Below, one piece after another: positions 8,890 to 16,617 of a stretch of DNA of 64,000 nt (the stretch's first letter is position 1; each line of letters opens with the position of its first letter). This DNA is from UBA2589 sp965223235. Lineage in GTDB: Bacteria > Gemmatimonadota > Gemmatimonadetes > Longimicrobiales > Gaopeijiaceae. The notes beneath the pieces are model-generated. The model was given only the letters and a program-made list of their open reading frames with translations, made no database searches and was not told the origin of the DNA. The position numbers were made by a program, and so were the translations under genes. The DNA is taken from positions 434,001-498,000 of the forward strand of contig CBDCVV010000007.1 in NCBI GenBank assembly GCA_965223235.1, read 5' to 3'.

Positions 8890-9351
8890 ATGCTCAAGCC
8901 ACGTCGATCGAGCCACCCCGTCCTCGACGAGTTGCGCGCGGATCTGAAGGCTGCCGACGCGGGACGCCTACGCCTGGGAATTCTGGTGCTCTTCGCGACG
9001 GTCGGGATGGTCGCTTCTGGGTGGCCACCCGATCACCCGATCATGCGGGGCATATCGTACGTGCTCGCTGTCATCCCGATGGCACTCATCGGCGGGGGCC
9101 TCATTGTCGGGTCATTGATCGAGGCGCGCGCGGAGCGGCGGAGCCACCAGGAAGCCGACGACCGGGAATTCGCGGCGCTACGTGCCAGTATCGAGGCCGA
9201 TCGGGCGTTGCGGTCGGGCGAGCCGGTCGTGGAGGTGCACGCCGAAGTGGAACCGGTCCGGGTCCGTAAGAAGAGCTACCCGCCACGCCGACTGGTTCGT
9301 CGGCGGGGAGAGTATCGGGTCTTCCAGACGAGGATCCTCACCGGGCGGTAA
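8890..9351 (+). CDS. Small two-helix membrane protein, cytoplasmic basic tail
   Basis: The protein has 153 residues. Two predicted helices lie at about 30-46 (LGILVLFATVGMVASGW) and 55-77 (ISYVLAVIPMALIGGGLIVGSL). They are followed by a charged helix (ARAERRSHQEADDREFAALRAS) and a strongly basic C-terminus (VRKKSYPPRRLVRRRGEYRVF). No family is recognised. Charge distribution suggests both ends in the cytoplasm. It sits between the secreted regulatory-like protein and the isochorismatase, on the same strand. Confidence 0.65.
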   Translation: MLKPRRSSHPVLDELRADLKAADAGRLRLGILVLFATVGMVASGWPPDHPIMRGISYVLAVIPMALIGGGLIVGSLIEARAERRSHQEADDREFAALRASIEADRALRSGEPVVEVHAEVEPVRVRKKSYPPRRLVRRRGEYRVFQTRILTGR

Positions 9352-9363
9352 GGACACCGGGTG

Positions 9364-9948
9364 ATGGTAATGGATCGCTCGCGTGCCACAGCACACGCTC
9401 TCTTGATCGTGGACGTGCAGTGCGGATCCGTGGGGCCAGAAGCGCATGAGGTCGACAGCGTGGTGGCGAACATCGAAACGCTTTTAGTCGCTGCTCGACG
9501 CGGCGGCATAGCCGTCGTGCACGTCCAACACGATGAGCCTCCGGGGGCGCCGGGGGAGCCGGGTTCGGCCGAATGGCAGATCGACCCCCGGGTGCTGCCG
9601 CGCTCGGGCGAGGCAGTTTTCAGAAAGACGCACAATTCGGCGTTCCTCGGGACCGGATTGGAGGCTCACCTCAAGGAGCTCGGGATCGAGTCACTCATCG
9701 TCACAGGGATCCAAACCGAGTACTGTGTCGACACGACGGTTCGGGTGGCCCATCAGCTCGGTTTCAGGGTTGTGGTGCCGGCCGACGGAAACACCACTTG
9801 GGACAATGGACCGATCTGCGCGTCACGGATCCGAGATCTCTTCAATGAGCGGATATGGGCGGACCGTTTCGCGCGGGTGACGACAACGGACGCGGTCGCT
9901 CGCGAGCTGGAGGAGTCCGCAAAGCACCGGAATGAGGAGTTGACATGA
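9364..9948 (+). CDS. Isochorismatase-family cysteine hydrolase
   Basis: The protein has 194 residues. The catalytic triad of the family is present: Asp17 in LLIVDVQ, Lys88 in FRKTHNSAF and Cys121 in GIQTEYCVDTT. These enzymes hydrolyse amides such as nicotinamide, N-carbamoyl compounds or isochorismate, and the substrate here cannot be told. The starts GTG 9361, ATG 9364 and ATG 9370 are all in frame. The AGGA at 9351-9354 best fits ATG 9364. The gene overlaps the NHL-repeat lipoprotein by ATGA. Confidence 0.92.
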   Translation: MVMDRSRATAHALLIVDVQCGSVGPEAHEVDSVVANIETLLVAARRGGIAVVHVQHDEPPGAPGEPGSAEWQIDPRVLPRSGEAVFRKTHNSAFLGTGLEAHLKELGIESLIVTGIQTEYCVDTTVRVAHQLGFRVVVPADGNTTWDNGPICASRIRDLFNERIWADRFARVTTTDAVARELEESAKHRNEELT

Positions 9949-11090
9949 AGATCCGTCTATGGACCACGCTCTGTTGCTTTGCGGTCATCGCGGCCAGCTG
10001 CGCCCCAGAGAACGAGACCCCTGCCACGAGCGTCGCCGGGCAAGGTGAGCTGGGGGGTGAGGTGAGGAAGGGTGGGGACGACCGGACCGGTGCGTACGAT
10101 CCCGTCCCGGGGTGGTGGAAGCCGGCTCCCGATCACACGGACGAGTGGACGTGGGGGGAGGTCTCCGGCGTAGCCGTCGACAACCCTGACAGAGTGATCG
10201 TAGGCATTTGGGGTGATCGTGACGAAACGGGTCGAGAGAGGCCCGACGGCACGAACTACCTCGTGGTGGTGGACCGTGACGGCAACATCACCGAGCGCTG
10301 GACGCAGTGGGATTCGATCTTCAACAAGCCGCACCAGGTGTATATCAGCCCGTACGACCCCGAGCGACACGTGTGGGTCGTGGAGCGGGGCGGGGGTCGA
10401 GACGTGAACATGCAGATCTTGAAGTTCACGAACGATGGCTCGGAGCTCGTGATGCGGCTGGTGGACCCAGACCACCCACGTACCCGCGCCGAGGCTCGCG
10501 CGAATCCGAATCCGGGACCCTACAGCTACGGCGACCCGGCGGTGCTCGCCTTCTTTCCCGATGGCACCTTCTTGCTCGGGGACGGCTATTGGCACTCTCG
10601 GATCGTGAAGTACTCTCCGGAGGGTGAGTACCTGATGGAGTGGGGCGAGCTTGGTGACGGCCCTGGTCAGTTCGACCTCGTCCACGGCCTCGCGATCGAC
10701 CGGAATCGCCGGGTGTACGTCGGTGACCGGTCGAATAATCGGGTCCAAGTCTTCACCGAGGACGGCGAGTTCATCGAGGAATGGCCCGATATCTCTGACC
10801 CCGTCGGCGTCTTCACCGACGAGCACGACGCAGTGTGGGTCATCTCGGCCCGTCTGAATCGGCTGCTCAAGTACGACACGGAGGGGCGTCTCCAGTACCA
10901 CTGGGGTGTCTTTGGCGGGACGCGCGGCGGATTCGCGGGCGGGCTCTCGAGGCCCCACCAACTCGACGTGGATCAAGAGGGGTCGGTGTATGTGGCGTCT
11001 TGGGATGGTGGGTGGATGAACAAGTTCATCCCGAAGGCCGGGGCCAATCCCGAGCACCTGATCGGTCGACCGCTCGTCCTCGATCGCTAG
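9945..11090 (+). CDS. NHL-repeat beta-propeller lipoprotein
   Basis: The protein has 381 residues. The N-terminus ends in the lipobox IAASC, so it is an exported lipoprotein. The body has NHL/6-bladed propeller repeats: GQFDLVHGLAIDRNRRVYV then NNRVQVF, LSRPHQLDVDQEGSVYVAS, and an earlier KPHQVYISPYD blade. Similar proteins include peptidyl-amidating-lyase-like propellers, which bind peptides or cofactors. Catalysis here is not shown. The ATGA junction with the isochorismatase indicates coupling, and the pair may act on the same compound in different compartments. Confidence 0.85.
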   Translation: MKIRLWTTLCCFAVIAASCAPENETPATSVAGQGELGGEVRKGGDDRTGAYDPVPGWWKPAPDHTDEWTWGEVSGVAVDNPDRVIVGIWGDRDETGRERPDGTNYLVVVDRDGNITERWTQWDSIFNKPHQVYISPYDPERHVWVVERGGGRDVNMQILKFTNDGSELVMRLVDPDHPRTRAEARANPNPGPYSYGDPAVLAFFPDGTFLLGDGYWHSRIVKYSPEGEYLMEWGELGDGPGQFDLVHGLAIDRNRRVYVGDRSNNRVQVFTEDGEFIEEWPDISDPVGVFTDEHDAVWVISARLNRLLKYDTEGRLQYHWGVFGGTRGGFAGGLSRPHQLDVDQEGSVYVASWDGGWMNKFIPKAGANPEHLIGRPLVLDR

Positions 11091-11103
11091 CCAGAGTTCC
11101 ACC

Positions 11104-11877
11104 TTGTCGGACATCGCCTTCCTCTTCGACATCCACGGGAACCTCCCGGCGCTTGAGGCGGTGGTGGACCATGCGAGCCGGAACGGCGTTCACCGCTTCG
11201 TGATCGGCGGCGATCTGCTTCCCGGGCCCATGCCGCGCGAGTGCATGGCCCTTCTCCGCGGTCTGGACGTCGTCGCGACGGTGCACGGGAATGGCGAGGT
11301 CGACGCCTTGAACCTGTTGGCGGGACACGCGCTCGAGCGTGTGCCCGAGGCGTTCCACCGCGTCGTCGAATGGTCCGCGCTCCAACTCGACCGGCAGGCC
11401 GTCGAAGAGATCGGCCGGTGGCCGCGGAACGCGTCTGTCGACGTCCCTGGCGTCGGCCCGGTCGCGGTTTGCCACGCGACGCCTCGGGACGAGAACGAGA
11501 TTTTTACCGAGGAGACCCCGGACGAACTTCTCGCACCGGCGTTCAGCGGAGTGGAGGGTGCCGCGCTCGTGTGCGGTCATACGCACATCCCTTTCATTCG
11601 CAAGGTGGGAGAGCTGACGGTCATCAATCCTGGGAGCGTAGGGATGCCCTTCGGAGACCAGCTGGCCCAGTACGCGACGATGGGCCCCTCCGACATTCGC
11701 CTTCTTCGGGTGGAATACGACGTGGAGGCCGCCGAAGCCGCGCTCGCTCGTATCGGGTACCCGCTTCCCATCGAGCTCACGAATCCTCCCACGGTCGAGG
11801 AAATGAGAAGCCGTTTCGAGGCCGCCGCTAAGGAGTCGTTCGCCGAAGGCAGCATCGTTGAATCTGCGCGCGCATGA
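11104..11877 (+). CDS. Metallophosphoesterase (YfcE/MJ0936-like)
   Basis: The protein has 257 residues with a TTG start at 11104, the only start codon before the first motif. Metal-binding motifs are in order: FDIHGNLPALEAV (D-x-H), IGGDLLPGP (GD), VHGNGE (GN-E) and VCGHTHIPF (GHTH), followed by VINPGSVGMP. This is a complete calcineurin-like phosphoesterase of the small bacterial phosphodiesterase type. Its natural substrate is unknown. It is followed by a histidine phosphatase with ATGA overlap, making a two-phosphatase pair. Confidence 0.9.
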   Translation: MSDIAFLFDIHGNLPALEAVVDHASRNGVHRFVIGGDLLPGPMPRECMALLRGLDVVATVHGNGEVDALNLLAGHALERVPEAFHRVVEWSALQLDRQAVEEIGRWPRNASVDVPGVGPVAVCHATPRDENEIFTEETPDELLAPAFSGVEGAALVCGHTHIPFIRKVGELTVINPGSVGMPFGDQLAQYATMGPSDIRLLRVEYDVEAAEAALARIGYPLPIELTNPPTVEEMRSRFEAAAKESFAEGSIVESARA

Positions 11878-12533
11878 GTGGCTCTCGCCCTGAGATCGAG
11901 CTCACCATGATGCGTCATGGCCGCTCCGCTGCCGACGACGAAGGGGTGATCGAGGGTCGGTACGACAGCCCACTCACCGCCGTCGGCCGAGAGCAGGCAG
12001 CGCAGCGCGGTCAGCAGTTCGCCCGGGAGGGGCGTTCGTTCGATGCGCTCATCGCGAGTCCTCTAAGGCGGGCAGCCGAGTCCGCATCCATCGTGGGTCA
12101 TGCGCTCGGGCTCGTCCCGGAGAGTGACCCGCAATGGATGGAACGGGACAACGGGCCGGTGGCCGGGCTCACGATCGCAGAGGCAGGTAGCCGCTATCCG
12201 CGCCCCGAGCGGGAGGGTCCGTGGGACCCGCTCGTCCCTACGGCCCGGGAGGGCGAGAGTCGAGGGGAAAGTCTCTGGGGCATGCATGCACGCATCGTGA
12301 GCGCGGTCGAGTCCATAGTCCAACGGGGACCCGGTCGGTACCTCGTCGTGGCGCACGGCGGGGCGATTGGGACCGCGATCCGGATTGTCGCGGGGACTCC
12401 ACCCCGGATGGGTTCGTTTCGTGTGCCTTTGGGGGACCTCGGCTTTGTCCGCTTGGAATACGATCTCGTCAAAGACCAGTGGACCCTTCGGGAGCTAGGA
12501 CAGGGGTTGGAAAATCCGCCGACGAGGCAGTAG
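11874..12533 (+). CDS. Histidine phosphatase family protein (phosphoglycerate-mutase-like)
   Basis: The protein has 219 residues. The phosphohistidine motif is MMRHGRSAA near the N-terminus, with GRYDSPLTAVGREQA after it. The second catalytic histidine is in YLVVAHGGAIG. The pattern fits broad phosphatases such as CobC/GpmB-like enzymes. No cobalamin genes are near, so a specific pathway is not supported. Translation is coupled to the upstream metallophosphoesterase (ATGA). Confidence 0.9.
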   Translation: MSGSRPEIELTMMRHGRSAADDEGVIEGRYDSPLTAVGREQAAQRGQQFAREGRSFDALIASPLRRAAESASIVGHALGLVPESDPQWMERDNGPVAGLTIAEAGSRYPRPEREGPWDPLVPTAREGESRGESLWGMHARIVSAVESIVQRGPGRYLVVAHGGAIGTAIRIVAGTPPRMGSFRVPLGDLGFVRLEYDLVKDQWTLRELGQGLENPPTRQ

Positions 12534-12606
12534 TAACGGATTTGTCCGGCCGGAAGTAAGCTCCCAGCTTGCGAGCTGCTACCACGCCCGAGAATAGGGG
12601 AGCCCC

Positions 12607-12891
12607 ATGTGCCGCAACATCAGGACGCTCTACAACTTCGATCCGCCAGCGACAAGCGACGAGGTGCACGCTGCGGCGTTGCAATTCGTTCGTAAGATTT
12701 CTGGCTTCAACAAGCCGTCGCGCGCCAATGAGGTCGCTTTCGATCGAGCGGTCGCAGATGTGAGCGCCATCGCCACCACGCTTTTGGAGTCGTTGACGAC
12801 ATCGGCCGCTCCGAAAAACCGCGAGGTCGAGGCCGCCAAGGCACGGGCCCGGGCCGCGAAGCGATTCGGGAGTACGGCGCCCTCCGCCTAG
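12607..12891 (+). CDS. DUF2277 family protein
   Basis: This is a 94-residue protein starting MCRNIRTLYNFDPPAT, the hallmark N-terminus of DUF2277, followed by AALQFVRKISGFNKPS. Family members are small, helical and widespread in bacteria, and their function is not established. The C-terminal third is Ala/Lys/Arg-rich. Its TAG stop shares a CTAG (12888-12891) with the stop of the convergent NTF2-like lipoprotein gene. Confidence 0.88.
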   Translation: MCRNIRTLYNFDPPATSDEVHAAALQFVRKISGFNKPSRANEVAFDRAVADVSAIATTLLESLTTSAAPKNREVEAAKARARAAKRFGSTAPSA

Positions 12892-13364
12892 TCGGTTGCC
12901 CCAGACACAATCCCCGAATTCCAGACGTCTAGGACGACCTTCCAACTCCCGTCCGGCTGTCGCCTCCACGTGTGTACGTCCCGCACCACGTCACGCCCTG
13001 GAGCTTCTCCTTCGCGTTCGATGGTGATCTGGCCGACCCCCACGGTCCAGCCTACGTCCCCACTCGCGGCCACTTCGACACGGATCAACTCGAAATCGAG
13101 AGCTACGCCCGGCGTCTCGATGAAGCCGAATCGGTAATCACGGACGCCCTCGATCCCCTCCACCATTTCGGCGTCGGGTGGGATCATCAGCGCGTCATCC
13201 TCGTACAGGGAGACCACCGTGGCCGCGTCCTTGGAGGAAGCTGCGGCTTGATATGCCTCGGCTGCGATCCTCAGCGACGCCTCAAGTTCGGCGTGGCTGG
13301 GCGATTCAACGGCCCCGGTGCACCCGGTGAGAAGCACGAAGACTGCAATTGTGGCTTTCCGCAT
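12888..13364 (-). CDS. NTF2-like (DUF4440/SnoaL) lipoprotein
   Basis: The protein has 158 residues. The N-terminus MRKATIAVFVLLTGC is a lipoprotein signal. The remainder has the cystatin-like NTF2 fold pattern of DUF4440: a helix with AAEAYQAAASSKDAATVVSLY, then EDDALMIPPDAEMVEG, and a final strand pair HTWRRQPDGSWKVVLDVWN. Such domains bind small ligands or act as ketosteroid-isomerase-like folds. No catalytic assignment is possible here. It is a single minus-strand gene, convergent with DUF2277 and divergent from the permease gene. Confidence 0.85.
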   Translation of the reverse strand: MRKATIAVFVLLTGCTGAVESPSHAELEASLRIAAEAYQAAASSKDAATVVSLYEDDALMIPPDAEMVEGIEGVRDYRFGFIETPGVALDFELIRVEVAASGDVGWTVGVGQITIEREGEAPGRDVVRDVHTWRRQPDGSWKVVLDVWNSGIVSGATD

Positions 13365-13500
13365 GACTCGTTTCGACTCCGTAGCCCGTGAGATACGTCG
13401 CTATAGCTTGCCCCGTGGGCCAGAAACCGGCAATCTCACCTCGACGAACCGCAACTGCCCTAACAGGGTACGGACCAGCGGTCACCTGAACGTTCGGCGT

Positions 13501-13520
13501 AGCGCCCCGCGGCGGGCGCT
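13501..13520 (+). other. Perfect GC-rich hairpin in permease leader
   Basis: A 7-bp perfect inverted repeat (AGCGCCC / GGGCGCT) encloses a 6-base loop and lies 60 bases before the permease start. It has no T-run, so it is not a classical terminator. It could be an RNA stem in the 5' leader or an operator-like palindrome. Seen in sequence only. Confidence 0.4.
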
Positions 13521-13580
13521 TCGGACGAGCCCCCCTCCAGGGCCCACACCTAATCCTTCCTGGAATCTGTGGACACCCGT

Positions 13581-15677
13581 ATGGCCGAACGCAAAGCCAA
13601 GAAGCTTGAGAAAGAGCTAGGACTCTGGGACGTGTATGCGCTGGCAACCGGCGCAACACTCAGTTCAGGCTTCTTCTTGCTCCCCGGTCTGGCTGCGGCC
13701 GGAGCCGGCTCCGCGATGCCGTTGTCGTACCTCGTCGCAGCACTGATCGTGGCACCCGGGCTGTTCAGTAGCGTCGAATTGACGACGGCGATGCCCAAGG
13801 CGGGCGGGATCTACTACTTCCTCGACCGCAGTATGGGACCGTTGGTCGGGACGATCGGGGGCTTCGGAACGTGGATCGCGCTCGTCTTGAAGTCGTCGTT
13901 CGCGCTGATCGGGGTCGTGGCCTATCTCCAGATCTTCATGCCGCAGCTCCCGGCCGGACCGGTCGCCGCCGCTCTCGCCATACTGTTCGGCTTGATCAAC
14001 TACATGGGCGCCAAGAAGACAGGGTCGGCACAGGTCTTCCTCCTCGTGGGCCTCCTCATTCTCCTCCTTTGGTTCTGCGGCTTCGGGATCACCCAGGTGG
14101 ACATGGGGAGCCTGAGGGGAGTCCTGAACCCGGAGGCCGCCGGATTGGTCAGCACTTCGGGCCTCGTCATCGTCAGCTACATGGGGCTCACGAAGGTCGC
14201 GAGCGTCGCCGAAGAGGTGAAGAATCCGGAACGGAACCTCCCGTTGGGGACGTTCCTCGCTTTCGGTACCGTCATCGTCATCTACGTCATCGGTACCGCC
14301 GTCATGATCGGCGTCACCGGAGCAGATGTGCTCGGGGCGGGCTATGGTGACCTGACCCCGGTAGCAACGGTCGCCCAGGACCTCGCGGGGCCGACCGGAG
14401 TGATCGTGATGACGATCGCGGCCCTCTTGGCGATTTCATCCGGGGCGAACGCGGGCATTTTGAGCGCCTCTCGCTATCCCCTCGCCATGGGTCGCGATCG
14501 GCTGCTTCCGGACTTCTTCGGGGCAGTGGGGCGGTTCGGATCTCCCACCGTTGGGATCCTCGCCACCGTCGGCGTCATCCTGGTTTGTGTCACCACCTTC
14601 GATCCGACCGGGATCGCGAAGCTCGCCAGCGCCTTCAAGCTGGTCATGTTCGCCCTGGGCTGCCTCGCGGTCATCGTCATGCGAGAAAGCGGCATCGAGT
14701 CGTACGACCCGGGCTATCGATCCCCGTTTTATCCCGGAATGCAGATTCTCGGGATCTTGGCGCCATTCTGGCTCATCGTCGAGATGGGCTTTCTCCCGAT
14801 GCTCTTCACCGCGGGGCTCATCACGCTAGGCGCGATGTGGTTCACCTACTACGCGAAGGACCGCGTCGATCGCGAGGGTGCCATCTTCCACGTCTTCGAG
14901 CGGCTGGGGCGTCAGCGAGACGATCGGATCGACTCGGAACTCCGCGAGATTATGAAGGATCGCGGACCGAGACAGGAAGACCCGTTTGACGCGCTCTTCA
15001 CGCGCGCGCAGGTCCTCGATCACCAGGTCGCCGACTTCGGGACGCTCTCCCGCGAAGCTGCCGAGCGCCTCGCCCAAGATGTGGGAGTGCCCGCGAGCGA
15101 TCTCGCTGAAGGCTTTATGATGGGGACGCGTCGCGGGGCGACCCCGGTGTCCCACGGAGCGGCGCTGCCCCACGTCCGGATGGAAGCGATCGAAGAGCCA
15201 CATCTCCTTATGGCGAGGGTGGTTGAGGGCGTTCGCTTCGCGGAAGTTGTTAAGGATGGAGGGGTGGTGCCGGATGAACCCGTGCACGCCGTCTTCTTCC
15301 TGGTGGGGCCGCAGGAAGACCCCGGCCGTCACCTCAGGATCCTCGCGCAGATCGCGCGCCGCGTGGACCAGGAACAATTCATGCCCGATTGGCTCGCCGC
15401 CGAGGGCCCCGCGCAAATCAAGGAGACGCTTTTCCGTGACGAGCGGCTCCTCGTCTTCACACTGGACGAGACGCCGAAGCATGCCGACCTCGTAGGAGCC
15501 GAGATCAAGTCGATACCGCTTCCGCACGGAGCTTTGATCTGTGCGATTCGACGGGCGGACGAGATGATCATACCGCAGGGCTCGACCGTGCTCGAAGCGA
15601 AAGATCGGCTGACCATTCTCGGGCAGCCCGACCCCATCCTAGCGCTGCGCAAGCGGTACTGCGTGGACGTTCCCTGA
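13581..15677 (+). CDS. APC-family permease fused to EIIA-like and TrkA-C domains
   Basis: The protein is 698 residues from the ATG at 13581, with a GTG at 13569 also in frame. Residues 1-430 are an amino-acid/polyamine/organocation permease: ATGATLSSGFFLLPG helix 1, AMPKAGGIYYF, and about 12 helices. Residues about 466-620 resemble a type-2 PTS EIIA domain, including the phosphohistidine context GAALPHVR (H531). Residues about 625-698 are a TrkA-C/RCK-C ligand-binding module (SIPLPHGALICAIRR, IIPQGSTVLEAKDRLTILG). A cytoplasmic EIIA-like plus RCK-C tail suggests transport gated by phosphorylation or a nucleotide ligand. The substrate is unknown but is likely an amino acid. Confidence 0.9.
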   Translation: MAERKAKKLEKELGLWDVYALATGATLSSGFFLLPGLAAAGAGSAMPLSYLVAALIVAPGLFSSVELTTAMPKAGGIYYFLDRSMGPLVGTIGGFGTWIALVLKSSFALIGVVAYLQIFMPQLPAGPVAAALAILFGLINYMGAKKTGSAQVFLLVGLLILLLWFCGFGITQVDMGSLRGVLNPEAAGLVSTSGLVIVSYMGLTKVASVAEEVKNPERNLPLGTFLAFGTVIVIYVIGTAVMIGVTGADVLGAGYGDLTPVATVAQDLAGPTGVIVMTIAALLAISSGANAGILSASRYPLAMGRDRLLPDFFGAVGRFGSPTVGILATVGVILVCVTTFDPTGIAKLASAFKLVMFALGCLAVIVMRESGIESYDPGYRSPFYPGMQILGILAPFWLIVEMGFLPMLFTAGLITLGAMWFTYYAKDRVDREGAIFHVFERLGRQRDDRIDSELREIMKDRGPRQEDPFDALFTRAQVLDHQVADFGTLSREAAERLAQDVGVPASDLAEGFMMGTRRGATPVSHGAALPHVRMEAIEEPHLLMARVVEGVRFAEVVKDGGVVPDEPVHAVFFLVGPQEDPGRHLRILAQIARRVDQEQFMPDWLAAEGPAQIKETLFRDERLLVFTLDETPKHADLVGAEIKSIPLPHGALICAIRRADEMIIPQGSTVLEAKDRLTILGQPDPILALRKRYCVDVP

Positions 15678-15683
15678 GCCGCC

Positions 15684-16508
15684 TTGATCCGTCGATCCTT
15701 CGCCCTGATCGCGCTTTTGTCGACGATCCCTCAGGGGAGCTCTGCGCAAGAGATCCGTGGCCTGGTGTTGGAGGAGGTCACCGACGTGGCGATCGCTCTC
15801 GCGCGCGTGACCGTCACGAACGCCGCGGGAGACTCGCTGGGATCGGCGCTGACCGACGAACAAGGGTTCTTCTCGGTTCGTGTAGACGAAGAAGGCACAT
15901 ACGCCCTCGTGGCGAGCGCCCTCGGGTACCAGAGCACGCGGTCTGAGCGGTTCGCACTCGGCGAAGCCGACGTGCGGATCATCCAACTCACTCTTCCGTT
16001 GCAGCCGGTCCCGGTCGGTGGCGTCCTCGTGGAAGCAGATGAGCTCGACGCGCCCGTCCCAGAGTTGGTTGCCAACGGCTTCTACGAGCGACTCCGTGAA
16101 GGGAAGGGTGAGTTTCTGACCCCTGCTCAGATCCGGAACCATCCCGCCGCCCACACCCCACAACTCTTCCGCGAAATGACGACGGTGCGGCTCGTCCCGA
16201 ACCGAGACGGCTCCTCCGGCCCTTGGAACGACTCGGTCAAGATCGTGAAGGCCCTCGGGGCGGTCGCCGGTGGCGCCAACGTCACGGAGATGATCGCGAG
16301 ACGGACGTGCGCTCCTATGATCTGGGTCGACGACGTGTACGTCGAGATGATGCCGGGTGAAGGGTTGGCTGACCTCGTGCCGAAGGCGGAGCTGGAGGCC
16401 GTTGAAGTCTTCCAAGCCCCGTTCGGGGCTCCGCTCCGCTACTATCGCGATAACGATCCCGCGACGTCGTGCGGTGTCTTACTCCTCTGGACCAACCGAA
16501 TGCGCTGA
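15684..16508 (+). CDS. Secreted carboxypeptidase-regulatory/plug-like protein (paralogue A)
   Basis: The protein has 274 residues with a TTG start at 15684, seven bases after the permease stop. Residues 1-21 are a signal peptide ending SSAQ. A regulatory-like beta sandwich follows (ALTDEQGFFSVRVDEEGTYAL, ALGYQSTRS). A TonB-receptor-plug-like segment then ends without any beta barrel (MIWVDDVYVEMMPG, LEAVEVFQAP, CGVLLLWTNR). It shares the pattern NGFYERLREGKGEFLTPAQI with the protein at 19673-20434, showing the two are paralogues. It probably stays in the periplasm or at the outer membrane. Function is unknown. Confidence 0.8.
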   Translation: MIRRSFALIALLSTIPQGSSAQEIRGLVLEEVTDVAIALARVTVTNAAGDSLGSALTDEQGFFSVRVDEEGTYALVASALGYQSTRSERFALGEADVRIIQLTLPLQPVPVGGVLVEADELDAPVPELVANGFYERLREGKGEFLTPAQIRNHPAAHTPQLFREMTTVRLVPNRDGSSGPWNDSVKIVKALGAVAGGANVTEMIARRTCAPMIWVDDVYVEMMPGEGLADLVPKAELEAVEVFQAPFGAPLRYYRDNDPATSCGVLLLWTNRMR

Positions 16509-16617
16509 AGCATGGGCCCGCGCGGCACCCAAGAGCCCGGGGTGTCACGAGCGACTCTGAGGGCTATTCTCGGTGCGCTTCTGGAGCGTTGACCTTGCCC
16601 ACCTTGGAGTTGCCCCG

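Noticed and set aside
9957..11132. 391-codon minus-strand open frame opposite the NHL propeller gene
   Set aside because: Antisense shadow. The plus-strand protein has a lipobox and NHL repeats, whereas the minus reading has no domain or ribosome site.
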